A stretch of 64,000 bases of DNA from positions 788,501-852,500 of the forward strand of contig OX031062.1 of NCBI GenBank assembly GCA_943736015.1, read 5' to 3'. The DNA is from Tridacna crocea (lineage: Eukaryota > Mollusca > Bivalvia > Cardiida > Cardiidae). The notes beneath the pieces were generated by a model, which ran no database searches, was not told the DNA's origin, and worked only from the letters and a program-made list of their open reading frames with translations. Shown piece after piece: positions 10,493-23,400 of the stretch (its first letter is position 1; every line of letters starts with the position of its first letter). The position numbers were made by a program, and so were the translations under genes.

Positions 10493-10720
10493 TTAACTCT
10501 TTACTTAACAACAAAACATGAGATTTGTCCAATCGAAAGCATTTGCAGATAACAGAATGAATGCAACTCAAAAATTGAAATTTGTCTTGGGGGACGTTAG
10601 AAAACATTATGTGAAGAGGAGAAAATCCTGGTCACCAGTATTTTCTTCTTTTTCTGAATATCATTTTCAAAGGCTTTTTCTTCAGGGTAGTTAAAACTTG
10701 TGATTGTGCGGTAAAGAGCT
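10493..10720 (-). mobile_element. Type A MITE, decayed
   Basis: Left TTAA at 10493-10496. Hairpin arms are diverged (GAAAACATTATGTGAAGAGG, TTTCTGAATATCATTTTC). Confidence 0.7.
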
Positions 10721-10749
10721 CATACCAGAATACATGAGACATTCTCTGT

Positions 10750-10985
10750 GAAAAAGCAATATTGTTGAAATGATATCCCCTGCCGAAAAAGACCTCCCAT
10801 TCTGCCATTTTGCATTGAATCAGAAAAACAAAAACACTGTCATGGCAGAATGGGTTATTGTGCACATATATAAAGTTTCACGAAATTCCATCCAGATGGA
10901 CGGAAGGACAGACGACGCTAAAACTATATCCCTCTGCCTTCAGTTGGGGATTAAAAAATATGTCAACTTGCAAAGTCCCTCCTAG
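10750..10985. mobile_element. Relic of the GATATCCCC..GGGGATA element
   Basis: TTGTTGAAATGATATCCCCTGCCGAA matches, with few changes, the left end of the insertion at 32665. The right side has CTTCAGTTGGGGATTA preceded by GACGGAAGGACAGACG. Confidence 0.6.
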
Positions 10986-11204
10986 GCTAAGTGGGTTGAA
11001 ATATTTGGCGATCTATAAATTTTTTGCGCAACAATGGACCAGACTACTTCATGGTTCGGTCTTTTGTAAAACAAAAATTGCTTTATATATCAATAATTGT
11101 GATTAAATGCTTGGTATCACAGATTATAGATGCATTAAACCCCCTTTTTACCATGGCACTGCTCAAATACAGAAACACTGGGAGAGACAGACAGAGGGAA
11201 GGGC

Positions 11205-11214
11205 AGAAAAAGGT

Positions 11215-11250
<36 letters not shown>

Positions 11251-11252
11251 GA
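11205..11252. repeat. GA / CAGA microsatellite
   Basis: GAGAGAGAGA followed by about five CAGA units, in the intron just beyond exon 7. Confidence 0.9.
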
Positions 11253-11265
11253 AAGAGCACTAAAC

Positions 11266-11406
11266 CTGTTTATAGATGTCCACAGCCTCTGATGGTCTGT
11301 TATGGTCGAGTAAAAAGTCACCATATCTTGCAAAACCATCCCAGAGTTTGGGATTCATCTGTATGGCTTGTTTGAACATTTGTTCCGCCTGGTCCGCATT
11401 TCCCAG
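11266..11406 (-). CDS. Exon 7 of the JmjC-TPR gene (TPR2-TPR3)
   Basis: 141 bp, phase 0 to 0. Acceptor TGTCTAG at 11413-11407, donor GTTTAG from 11265. Encodes residues 426-472 (LGNADQAEQMFKQAIQMNP, then GDFLLDHNRPSEAVDIYKQ). It completes the TPR helix pair begun at the end of exon 6, which supports the junction. Confidence 0.83.
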
Positions 11407-14400
11407 CTAGACATACATAACATGCAGCAGGCAGAGTTAGTAAATTTCAACTGTTAAAGCAATTCTAAACTAGTAAATTTCAACTGTTAAAGTAATTCTA
11501 AACCAGTAAATTTCAACTGTTAAAGTAATTCTAAACCAGTAAATTTCAACTGTTAAAGCAATTCTAAAGTAAGTCAATAACACCACATGCTGATGCCAGC
11601 GCTTGGCTGCGGTCGCTTGGTTTACAGGGAAATTCTTTTAGTTTAACCCATTACCACACAATCCCTACTTTTGGCACCCCTGAGAAAGAAGCCTTTTGAA
11701 AACACTGTGGGAAAAGGAGAAAATGCTGGTAACCAGCATTTTCTCCTTTTCCCACAGTGTTTTCTACCCTTCCCAGAACAAATTTCAATTTTTCAGTCAA
11801 CTTTACTTTGTCGTCTGCAAATGCTTTCAATTTGGATCGGTCTAAAATTTTCTCGTGTGGTAAAGAGTTAAATTGCTAATGGATGGATGAACCAGCAGAC
11901 AGACAGAAGAAAAGACAGACAACCGTGGCAATGACATAATACGACCTTTTGGGGCATATAAAAATGTCAAAGTTTTTGCACACTGAGAAAGACGGAGTCA
12001 GGGCTACAACAATAACTCCATTTTTTCTTCAAAAACAACAAAGCTAATAATGTAAATTGCACTACAGGACAGAAATTTAAAGAAAAGCACTGTTTACCAG
12101 GTAACGAAATTTTACACAAGTCCATATAGACAATATTTGCAGATGGCACAAGAAATGTTACACAGAACATAAACTATGTTATCAAAAGGGTAGAAAACAT
12201 TGTGGGAAAAGAAATGAATCATGGGTTTGTATTTCATGCCTTTGTCACAATCGTCAAGGCGTTCTGTTAGAATTTCTGCAAGTGTTAGAACCTTGTGAAA
12301 TGTACCCATAAACACCAGGGCCAGTATTCATCAACCATTCTTGAGAATATTCTTAGTCTTATTCACCAAGATTTTCTATATTTGTAAGTAACACAACTTC
12401 TGATTGACTTAACCAAATGGTATAGCAAATCTGAAATTGTGTTACTTTCAAATATTGAAAATTCTGGAGAATAAAATAAAGAACATTCTTAAGAATGGTT
12501 GGTGAATATGGACCTGTTTCACAAAATGCAACAACATAAAATTCATGCAGAACCATAGTGGTTTGTTCATGCCATATCCATAACTGCAAATACTTAAAAC
12601 ATCAAGAGGTTCCTACATGGCTCAGTGGAAAAGTACATGGCTCAAGCCTGTCTGGTCTTACTGAGGTTTTTATTTGGATTGTCCTTTGGCAAGACACTTC
12701 AGAGCACTATCAAAGCACTGTGCAAGCCCAGATCATACATAGATATGCAAACTGTTGCCATGATATGATTGAAATAATTCTGAAAGTAGCATAATACATC
12801 AATCAAGTAATCTGTCAATTCACCAACAGACTGACTGACCACCTACTGATCAATGAATCAACTGAAAACATCGCAATAATGATTCTTCCAGGACAAAATA
12901 ACTGTCCCTGTGAACTGTTTTTAGCTCACCTGAGCACGAAGTGCTCATGGTGAGCTATTGTGATCGTGCTGTGTCCGGCGTCCGTCGTCCGTCGTCCGTC
13001 GTGCGTCGTGCGGCGTGCGTCGTGCGTCGTCCGTCGTCAACTTTTTACCTTGTGTACGCTCTAGAGGCCACAGTTTTAGTCGGATACTCATGAAAATTGG
13101 TCAGGATGTTTGTCTCGATGAAATCTCGGACGAGTTCGAAAATGGGTCATGTGGGGTCAAAAACTAGGTCACTAGGTCAAATCTTAGAAAAACCTTGTGT
13201 ACGCTCTAGAGGCCACATTTTGAGTCGGATACTCATGAAAGTTGGTCAGGATGTTTGTCTCGATGATATCTCGGACGAGTTCGAAAATGGGTCACGTGGG
13301 GTCAAAAACTAGGTCACCAGGTCAAATCTTAGAAAAACCTTGTGTACGCTCTAGAGGCCACATTTTCAGTCGGATACTCAAGAAAGTTGGTCAGGATGTT
13401 TGTCTGGATGATATCTCGGACGAGTTCGAAAATGGGTCACGTGGGGTCAAAAACTAGGTCACCAGGTCAAATCTTAGAAAAACCTTTTGTACGCTCTAGA
13501 GGCCACATTTTCTGTCGGATACTCATGAAAGTTGGTCAGGATGTTTGTCTCGATGATATCTCGGACGAGTTCGAAAATGGGTCACGTGGGGTCAAAAACT
13601 AGGTCACCAGGTCAAATCTTAGAAAAACCTTTTGTACGCTCTAGAGGCCACATTTCCAGTCGGATACTCATGAAAGTTGGTCAGGATGTTTGTCTGGATG
13701 ATATCTCGGACGAGTTCGAAAATGGGTCACGTGGGGTCAAAAACTAGGTCACCAGGTCAAATCTTAGAAAAACCTTTTGTACGCTCTAGAGGCCACATTT
13801 CCAGTCGGATACTCATGAAAGTTGGTCAGGATGTTTGTCTGGATGATATCTCGGACGAGTTCGAAAATGGGTCACGTGGGGTCAAAAACTAGGTCACTAG
13901 GTCAAATCTTAGAAAAACCTTTTGTACGCTCTAGAGGCCACATTTCCAGATGGATACTCATGAAAGTTGGTCAGGTTGTTTGTCTGGATGATATCTCGGA
14001 CGAGTTCGAAAATGGGTCACGTGGGGTCAAAAACTAGGTCACTAGGTCAAATCTTAGAAAAACCTTTTGTAGGCTCTAAAGGCCACATTTTCAGTCTGAA
14101 ACTCTTGTAAGTTGGTCAGAATGTTTGTCTTGATGATATCTCAGACAGGTTTGAAAATGGGTCATTGGGGGTTAAAAACTAGGTCACCAGGTCAAATCTT
14201 AGAAAAACCTTGTATATGCTCTGGATGCCACATTTTCAGTCCAACACTCTTGAAAATTAGTCAGAATGTTTGCCTTTATAATATCTTGGATGAGTTTGAA
14301 AATGGGTCATGTTGGGTCAAAAACTGGGTCAATAGGTCAAATGTTATAAACACCTTTTGTATGCTCTGGAGGACACATTTTCAGTCTGATACTCCTAAAA

Positions 14401-17400
14401 CTTGTTCATAATATTTGTCCTGGTGATACCTTGAATGAGATTGAAAATGGGTCATGTGGAGTCAAAAACTAGGTCAATGGGTCAAATATTAGAAAAACCT
14501 TGTGTACACTCTAGAGGCTACATTTTCTGCCTGATATTCTTCAGACTTGGTCAGAATGTTTGTTTTGGTGATGTCTCAAAAGAGTTTGATAATGGGTAAT
14601 TGTCGGGTCCAAAACTAGGTCACTTGATGAAATCTTAGAAAAACCTTTTGTACACTGTAGAGGCCACATTTTCAGTCCAATACTCATGAAACTTGGCCAG
14701 AATGTTTGTCTTATTGATATCTCAAAAGTGTTTGATGATGGGTAATGTCTGATAAAAAACTAGGTCACTGGGAAACTAGATGGTGCATGTTTGGTCAATA
14801 AACTCAGGTGAGCGATTTCAGGGCCATCATGGCCCTCTTGTTTCATTTGTCAGCAGATAGAAAATAAAACTTTGATATGTAATTAAACTTCTTACTACAC
14901 AATTCCAAGTTTAAACAGACCAGAAAATGAAGACTTCAAAAAACATTGTGTGAAAAGGAGAAAATGCTGGTAATCCACACTGTTATCTACTCTATCAGAG
15001 ACTTGGATCTTCATTAATAATTAATGCAAACTCTCAAGGCAAACTTATTTGTATGATGGCAGGGGACTTGGAAACTTGTTCACTGCTGTGGTGAATCTTG
15101 TTGATCCAAGCCGAAGGCAAGGTAGCGACATTATTCACCACAACTGTGAACAAGTTTCCAAGTTCTCTGCCACCTGAATGTACAACAAATTTATTACACT
15201 GCAAAGTTTTACCATTCCGACGTTTGTTAATCGAATTTTATTTGTTTTTGGTGCAAAAAATTGACTATGCCGACCCCAATTCAATGAAAACTGATGTCAG
15301 TGGGAACTGGTATCACTGAAACCTTTATAATACATGCTAATTCATGCTAAAACTTGCAGCTTGGTGCATAGCCTTGAGTAAATCTTGATGTTAATCTTGA
15401 TTGATGCTGCCATTTTGGATGTTGTGTTGATAGTGTAGTCATGTATACAGGGATACCGAACGGGAAACTGCTTTTACATCAGTTTTTTCAGTGTACACAT
15501 TATACATATTTATGTTTTAGGCATATTGTGCAGTTAGATCATGAGAAATTTCTTTGCAGTATAATAAAGTCTTATTTTGCAGCATCGTGCAGCATTGCCA
15601 AAAATATTAGACAAATGGAAGGATTTAACCCTTTACCTCACAATGACAACTTATAAAGACCTTGAAAGGGAAGCCTTTTGAAAACATTGTGGAAAAAGGA
15701 GAAAATGCTGGTTACCAGCATTTTCTCCTTTTCCACAACGTTTTCTACCCAATCAAAGAAAATTCATTTCATATGAGCCACATTAATACTGTCATCAGCA
15801 AATGGCAAATGCTTTCAATTCGGACAGGTCTAAAATCTTGTCATGTTGTAAATGGTTAAAAAATTGAACACCAGAACTACATGCACACACAATAAAACCA
15901 CATTCTTGCAATCAAATCCCCAAACAATTGTGCAGGTAATAACCAAAACCATGCATCATTTAGCTGGAAACAAATTATGTCTTATCACTACTATAAATAC
16001 TTTACAGTTTAGGGAAGATCAGTGCTTTCTTACAGCACAGCTTCTTCCCATATGAAAAATCCATAATACAGCGTACCTTGAAGCTGATTTAGGGAGAATT
16101 GTCTGAAGTTCAGTGGTAAGTGTACTAATCTTTTGAGCCTCAAAATGAGAGGACCTATACTGCGCAAGTTCAAATCCCAGCCGGAGACATTTGTATTTCA
16201 GCTATGGTTTTGTAATGAACTTTCATGATGGACAAAATGGATGCACGATCGTGTGATGACAACTTGTATGGTACTTTGATCATAAAATGCAATAAACTCC
16301 CTTGTACCAAAGCATGGCTAAAGTATCTTAACCCTTTACCCCATAAGGCATTTCTATGGTATCTCTAATTGACCCTAGATAACAGCAAGGATGAAGCTGT
16401 TTCTTGCGTGTATATGACACCTTTTGATAGCATAGAAAACATTGTGACACAAGGTGAAATTGCTCATGACGAGCAATTTCACCTTTTGCCACAATGTTTT
16501 CCACAGGCTCCTACAAGCAATGCGTAGAAATGAGTATCTATGGAGTAAACGGTTAAGATTATGGAGATACAGGTAAATAAAAATATGAAATTAAGCGTGT
16601 TTGTTTATTATCACCATTATTCTTCAAATTTCACATGGTGATGCTATCATGTATGCCTACGTACCTGTTCATGAATTTCCCCCAGACTTATCACAGCTAC
16701 GACAAAATATGGGTCCATTCTGATGGCACTTTCTGTATACGATATGGCTCTATCCATGTCCCCTATCTCCTTGAATAGTTGTCCAGCTCGTAACTGTACT
16801 TCAGAATTGTCTAGCAGAGAAAAAATAATTAAACCTTTGCTGCACAATCCTGAGTTTCAACAACACTGTGGAAGTGGCTTTGAAAAATTTGACAATGGAG
16901 AAATTTCCTGGCAACCATTTCAGAAGTTCAACAAATTGTTGCAGACAACAAATTAAATGCATTCCAGATGACATTTTCTGTTTTGAAAGGGTAGAAAGCA
17001 TTGTGGGAAAAGGAGAAATGAGGTTTTCAAAAGGCTTCTTTATCAGGATTGTTTTAACTAGGGGTTGTTTGGTAGTGTTACAAGATTGTGTAATACCAGA
17101 TAAAATGTTTGTGCAAAGGGAGACCATTCTACTTTTATTTTTGTATACTTGATTTTTCACCAAGGGAAATACTAAATGCTAATGCTAATATTTGCCGATA
17201 CTTATCTTCCCCCCCCCCCCCAAAAAAAAAACAACAAAGAGAGAAAATTCCGATATTACGATATTACCAAAATATTTGAACCTGGTAAGGTTTCATGATT
17301 ATGCTATAAAAAAAATAAAAAAAAAAACTTAAACAAATCTAAACCCTTTACCAAACAATCCCTGGTTTTTACGGGTCAGGAATAGAAGCATTTTGAAAAC

Positions 17401-20400
17401 ATTGTGGGAAAAGGAGAAAATGCTGGTAATCAGCATTTTCTCCTTTTCCCACAATGTTTTCCACCATATCATATAGAAAAATCATCTTTTTAGCAACTGT
17501 TAATTTGTCATCTGCAAAATGCTTTCAATTTGGTCTGGTCCAAAATTTGCCGTTTGGGAAAGGGTTAAAAAAGATAGAATACAGTCCTAACGATGGTAGA
17601 CATCTGAGCTAAACTCTAGAAAAAGGGGGCTTAATGAATCTCCATGAGGCATCGTACAAAGCATGTCATTACATAATTATGTATCTTTTAAATCCACTTT
17701 GCAAAACAATCCCTGGTTTTTACGACCCTGCAATAGAATCCTTTTGAAAACATTGTGGGAAAAGGAGAAAATGCTGGTACCAGCATTTTCTCCTTTTCCC
17801 AAAATGTTTTCTACCCTCCTAGAAACAAATTTCAATTTTTGAGTCATATTTATTATGTTGTCTGCAACTGCTTTCAATTTGGACCAGTCTATAATTTTGT
17901 TGTTTGGGAAAGGGTTAAATCCACTTTGCAAAATAACTGACTGAATAGTGATGTGGACTGGTCCACTGACAAGAAGAAAAAGGACCTGTAGTAAAAATTT
18001 TTGACCCCTGTCAGCCTGCATGCATTGCGCACAGGCTGATATGGAACAATACTTTTTGCGAAATCCATTAAGCCCCTTTTTCATAGATCAAGGCTTATTA
18101 TATTTTTAACCATGAAATTAATGTTGCCCATTTTGTGTCACTGTTTTGTGTATTTTACAAATAAAATTGACACAATAATGATTTTTAGATACATGTATAT
18201 AAGACCTGGCAAAAGTGTAAACGGGGAAAGACAACTATTCTATTACTTGTACATACCTGGTAAAAGTTTTAACAAAGATAAATATATTTCCTTCTTTCTT
18301 TTGAGTAGTTTATTCTTCTTTTTTAAATCTGTTTCTCCTCGCATTTTACCTACAATCTTGTTTTCTGAAATACGGGGAAAAAGAAAACCGGTCTTATTGG
18401 TAACAAGCAATCTGTTTTAACAATTTAACCTTTACCACCCTATCTCCACTTTAATTATTTTAATTTCCCCCCCAAAAAAGGGCTTTTCAAAAGATTGTGG
18501 GAAAAGGAGAAAATGCTGGTACCTAGCACTGTCCCCTAGAATCTTCATTACCTTTTCAACAATAACTTCCATGGTGTGAGAGACATTTGGTTTGTTGTCT
18601 GAAAATGCTTTTAATCTGGACAGGTTTACAGTTTTGTTGTCTGGTGCCAAGCCCTGGTAGCTAAGTCTGCAGCGTGCAGGACTTAACAACACAGGATCTA
18701 GGGTTTAATCTCTGGCTACGATCCCCAGCTCTGCCGATTTCTTTCCCAGAAATGATGATAGTCAATGCGACAGGATACATTCCTCTCCCACTGCTGACCA
18801 GCATTTCAACAATGATTATATGAGAAAGCAGACGATGGTTCGGAAAGAAAATTGTGCAAAGTGCTGTTAAAAACAAACTCCTGAAATGCATGGATAGGTG
18901 CACTGGCCGCTGCGATACAACTGAAATAATGTTGAAATAAGCGCTTAACACCATACAATCATTCAATTTATTGCTGTTCGGTAAAGAGTTAAATCTTACA
19001 CTGCCCTATCACAACTTCGGTTGGTTTTGCAAACAGCCTAGAAAGAGCCTGAAAAAGAACCTTTTGAAAACATTGTGGGAAAAGGAGAAAATGCTGGTAA
19101 CCAGCATTTTCTCCTTTTCCCACAATATTTTCTACCCCAACAAAGTCAGAAATCATCATATTACCAAGATTTAATTTGTGGTCTACAGATGCTTTGAATT
19201 TGGTCCAGTTAAAAAATTTGTCATTTGATAAAGAGTAAAGGTCTTACCTTCATAAAACAGCTTTTCCACGTCTGTTTGTGCCTCCTTTTTCTGTATACCA
19301 ATGGCTATTGTATCTCCTAGATTGATTGTTCCATGATATGTACTTTCCGGCTGAAATGACAGCTCAACATTAAACGTTTTACCAAAAAAGGAATTGTGTG
19401 CTCATCTTTGTTGGCAATTGCCCAACAGTTCTATTATGTGTTTGCCAAATTATATTTCTCTGAAAGACATATAAAATGACCCTATATATGAAGACACACT
19501 CTTATCCTAACCGTGTGTACGATAATATTGTTTTCATCTACCAAAAATACCTTATGAGATTGGGAGAACTGTATTGTTGAGCCTTGGTGACTGTAGTTGT
19601 TACAGTTATGCTAAGGAAATATACTACATTAAGACAAGTTCAAAAAACGCTTATCTCAAAAGCCTTTCAGACTTTTTTTTAAAACATAACTATATGTCAA
19701 AAATTATAGTTCATCACAGTTTTTTATATCAACACTTTTCCAAACAACAACTTTAAACTGGTCCAAATTAAAGGCATTTGCATATGGCAACCAAAAAGTG
19801 ACTGAAAATTTGCAATTTATTCTGAGAAGTGTAGAAAACATAATGGGAAAAGGAGAAAATGCTAGTGACCAGCATTTTCTCCTTTTCTCACACTGTTTTT
19901 AAAAGGCCTCTTTCAAAGAGATGTTAAAAGTCGAGATTGTGTGGAATAGGGTTTAAACGGGGGCCTACATGCCCATGTAGTAAAATTTACATGAGGCCTA
20001 TTCACTTCTTTGATAAATGTGCACATCATCAGTGAAAAATAGTTCCAAAGAAACTAGCATACCATGATTCTACCTTTGATATAATGTTGATAAAATTTTC
20101 AGCCACAATCATCGATTTCAAGTGATTATTTCAAAGAGAAATCTAGTTCTATAATGTTTTAAAAATGGGGCACATACTAGTAATCAAAAAGCTTATTTGA
20201 CAATGTACGGCACCCTTTGCATATATCTCAAACATGTGATAAACAAGCGAATTTGAAATGGGTGGTTTACACTGAAAACAGATTGATTGATTGTATGGTG
20301 TTTCACGCTGTTTTCAACATTATTTCAGTTATATCGTGGTGGCCAGTGCATCTATCCATGCTTTCCTGGATTTTCTGTTACCAGTACTTTGCACAATATT

Positions 20401-23400
20401 CTTTCCAAGCCACTGGCTGCTTTCCCACATAACAATCATCAAAACAACAAACAGCTGTGAGAGAGGAATGAATCCTGTCACAATGAATATCATCAATCCT
20501 CGGAAAGAAATTGGCCGAGCCAGGGATCGGACTCACAACCACCTGTTCTCAAATCTTGTACGCTACCGACCGAGCTACCAGGCCTCGGCACTGAAAATAA
20601 GGGTATTTATGTGATACATCAATTTACATATAGATCGGAACAGCTTCTTTGGTCATAATTCTGAATTAAACAAATAACATTTAAACAACGACTTTACCAG
20701 ATAAAAAATTTCACCGGGTTCCTGTATACATTCCATTGGTCTGTCATTTCCTGTCAGTTTTGGGTAAATTTTCCGGAACCATTCTGTCTGTGTATAGCCT
20801 GGATAAACTCCTATAAAACATAATAAACCATAACTCAGTACCAAAAGGTGAAAGTTCAGGTTTGATCAAATTGAAAGCATTTTTTGCAGATGACAAAATA
20901 AAAGTGACTGAAAATTTGAAATTTGTTTTGTGAAGCGTAGAAAACAACTTGGAAAAAGGAGAAAGTTCTGGTTAACAATATTTTCTCCTTTTTCCACAAT
21001 TTTTTCTGAAAACTTTTTTCTCTGGGTCGTCATAAGTAGGAATTGTGTGGTAATGGGTAAAACCTTTTACCAACAGTCCCGACTTTTAATAAAACCGGAG
21101 GAGGAAAGGTTTTGAAAACCAGTAGGACTACAAGCAAACATAACCAAACCACATTGTAGCAAAACAAAAAAATGAAAGAAAAAAAAAAATACTCAACCTT
21201 TATCAGATCACAAAATTTTAGAAATTTCCACACTGCAAGAAGTGCAGACGATAATTTTTACGTACCTCAACCTCCTTTTCCCACAACGTTTTCAGAAGGC
21301 TTCTATTTCAGGGTCGTAAATACTAGAGATTGTTTGGTAAAGCTTTATTTTGGACAAGACTCTAATTTTGTTGTTTGGTAAAGAGTTAAAATGTTGTCTG
21401 CAAATACTTCCAATATGGCTGGTCTGAACTTTCCTTGTTTGCTACAGAGTGAAGAAGTAGTGTGAGGCATGAAGTATAATTATATGAGCACCATATTTGG
21501 ATGCAAACAGATAATTACAGACTTGACTTTTAGTCGAAACACTGTAGGCAAGGAGAAAAGGCCAGTTACTAGGATTTCCCCATTTTCTACAATGTTCTAA
21601 AAAGACTTGTTTCCGTGGGTCGTTCAATATTTGTTCATGTTTGTTTGCACACTTCTCCGATTGTAAGTCTAAAATTTAATGTGCTTTGGATTTTAAAGGT
21701 GGCCCTTCAGATTTTGGGACGAAAATTGTACAAAAATGCAAAAAAATCATCCTTATACTCCCAAAGCCTTTTAATTTTCATTCATAAAGCCCCAGTAGGC
21801 GAACACAGTCCGACAACACCAGAAATTAGAAATTTACTACAGCCCAGGTTGACACAGTCGGGAGACACGTTGTATTTTTAGATGATCAATTTGCTCATTT
21901 ACATACAAGAATACACAGATGAAGTTTCAAACATAGCGTCCGAAGAAGACATTATGGAAAATAATTATTACATGTTTGTTATGTGGTAGAATTTAAGCGT
22001 TATGAGTCATGTGCAAGTCACCTGGCATTCCCGAAATGCTTTATTGATTTTTGGCGCGAAATCTAAAAATACCTTAAGTGGCTACGTAGCCTTTTAAGGG
22101 AATACCATCAAAAAAATTTTTTTTTGTAATTTTATGAATCTTAATTATTGATGATTTGTATTATTTTTTCATATGAATTTCAGTGATATATATATCTTTT
22201 AATTTGGTGAGATGTAAAAATTCTAAATACCCACCTTTAAGAGTATCACTTGTAGCTTATATTCGATAGTACCCTCCAAAAAGTTAACAAAAACTTTGAC
22301 TTATGAACAAAATCAGCAAACACACCAACCTCCAGGGGGAGTTTTATTGACTGGATATAGAAACCATCTCTTACGTCCATACACCACACCGTTCCAGGCA
22401 TCTGCATGTTTATGAAAGCTGACCCCCGATCCAGAACTTCCGAGGAAAAATATGCTGTCATCTAAATCATCCTGCAATTAACCCATTACCACACAATCCC
22501 TACTTTTGACGCCCCTGAGAAAGAAGCCTTTCCAAAACACTGTAGGAAAAGGAGAAAATGCTTGTAACCAGCATTTTCTCCTTTTCCCACAGTGTTTTCT
22601 ACCCTTCCCAGAACAATTTTCAATTTTTCAGTCACTTTTATTTTGTCGTCTGGAAATGCTTTCAATTTGTACCAGTCTAAAATTTTTGTCGTGTGGTAAA
22701 GAGTTAAAACATAATCATCTGTAGATCTATGATTTCTAGCTCCGCTGCTTTCGGAGAAAATGTTGTTGTATTTTCAAAGCCCTGTCACTGACTGCACTGT
22801 TTTCTGTGTTGTGGTTCAAAAACTTTGATATTATACAATATCTCTCTTATTACTACAGATATGAGCCACACAGATTTGTCATGTATCTCTGTAAAACATG
22901 GTACCAGCCCTAGCCATCACATACTTAACCCATTACCACACAATCCCTACCTTTTGACGACCCTGATAGAAAAGCCTTTAGAAAACATTGTGGGAAAAGG
23001 AGAAAATGCTGGTGACCAGCATTTTCTCCTTTTCCACAATGTTTTCTACCCTTCACAAAACAAATTTCAAATTTTCAGTCACTTTTATTTTGTTGTCTGC
23101 AAATGCTTTGGATTTAGACAAGCCTAAAATATTGTCACTTGGTAATGAGTTAACCCTTTACCAGACGACAAAATTTTGGCCATGTCCAAATTGAAAGCAT
23201 TTGCAGATGACACTTTCAATTGGGCTCAAATGGTGCAAATGTTTTGATAGGGTAGAAAACATTGTGGGAAAAGAAGACAATGCTGGTTACCAGCATTGTC
23301 TTCTTTTCCCACAATGTTATCAAAAGGGCTTCTTTTCAAGGAGCGTCAAAAGTCGGCATTGTGTGCTTAAAGGGTTAAGGATCCATAATAGGTATTTTAT

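Noticed and set aside
12112-12315. Minus-strand open frame with AEILTERLDDCDKG, between exons 6 and 7
   Set aside because: Exons 6 and 7 join perfectly in phase within a TPR, leaving no gap for it, and half of the frame is MITE sequence.
13097-14411. Series of roughly 71-codon open frames
   Set aside because: They repeat every 145 bp as a consequence of the tandem array; no start context, splice sites or family.
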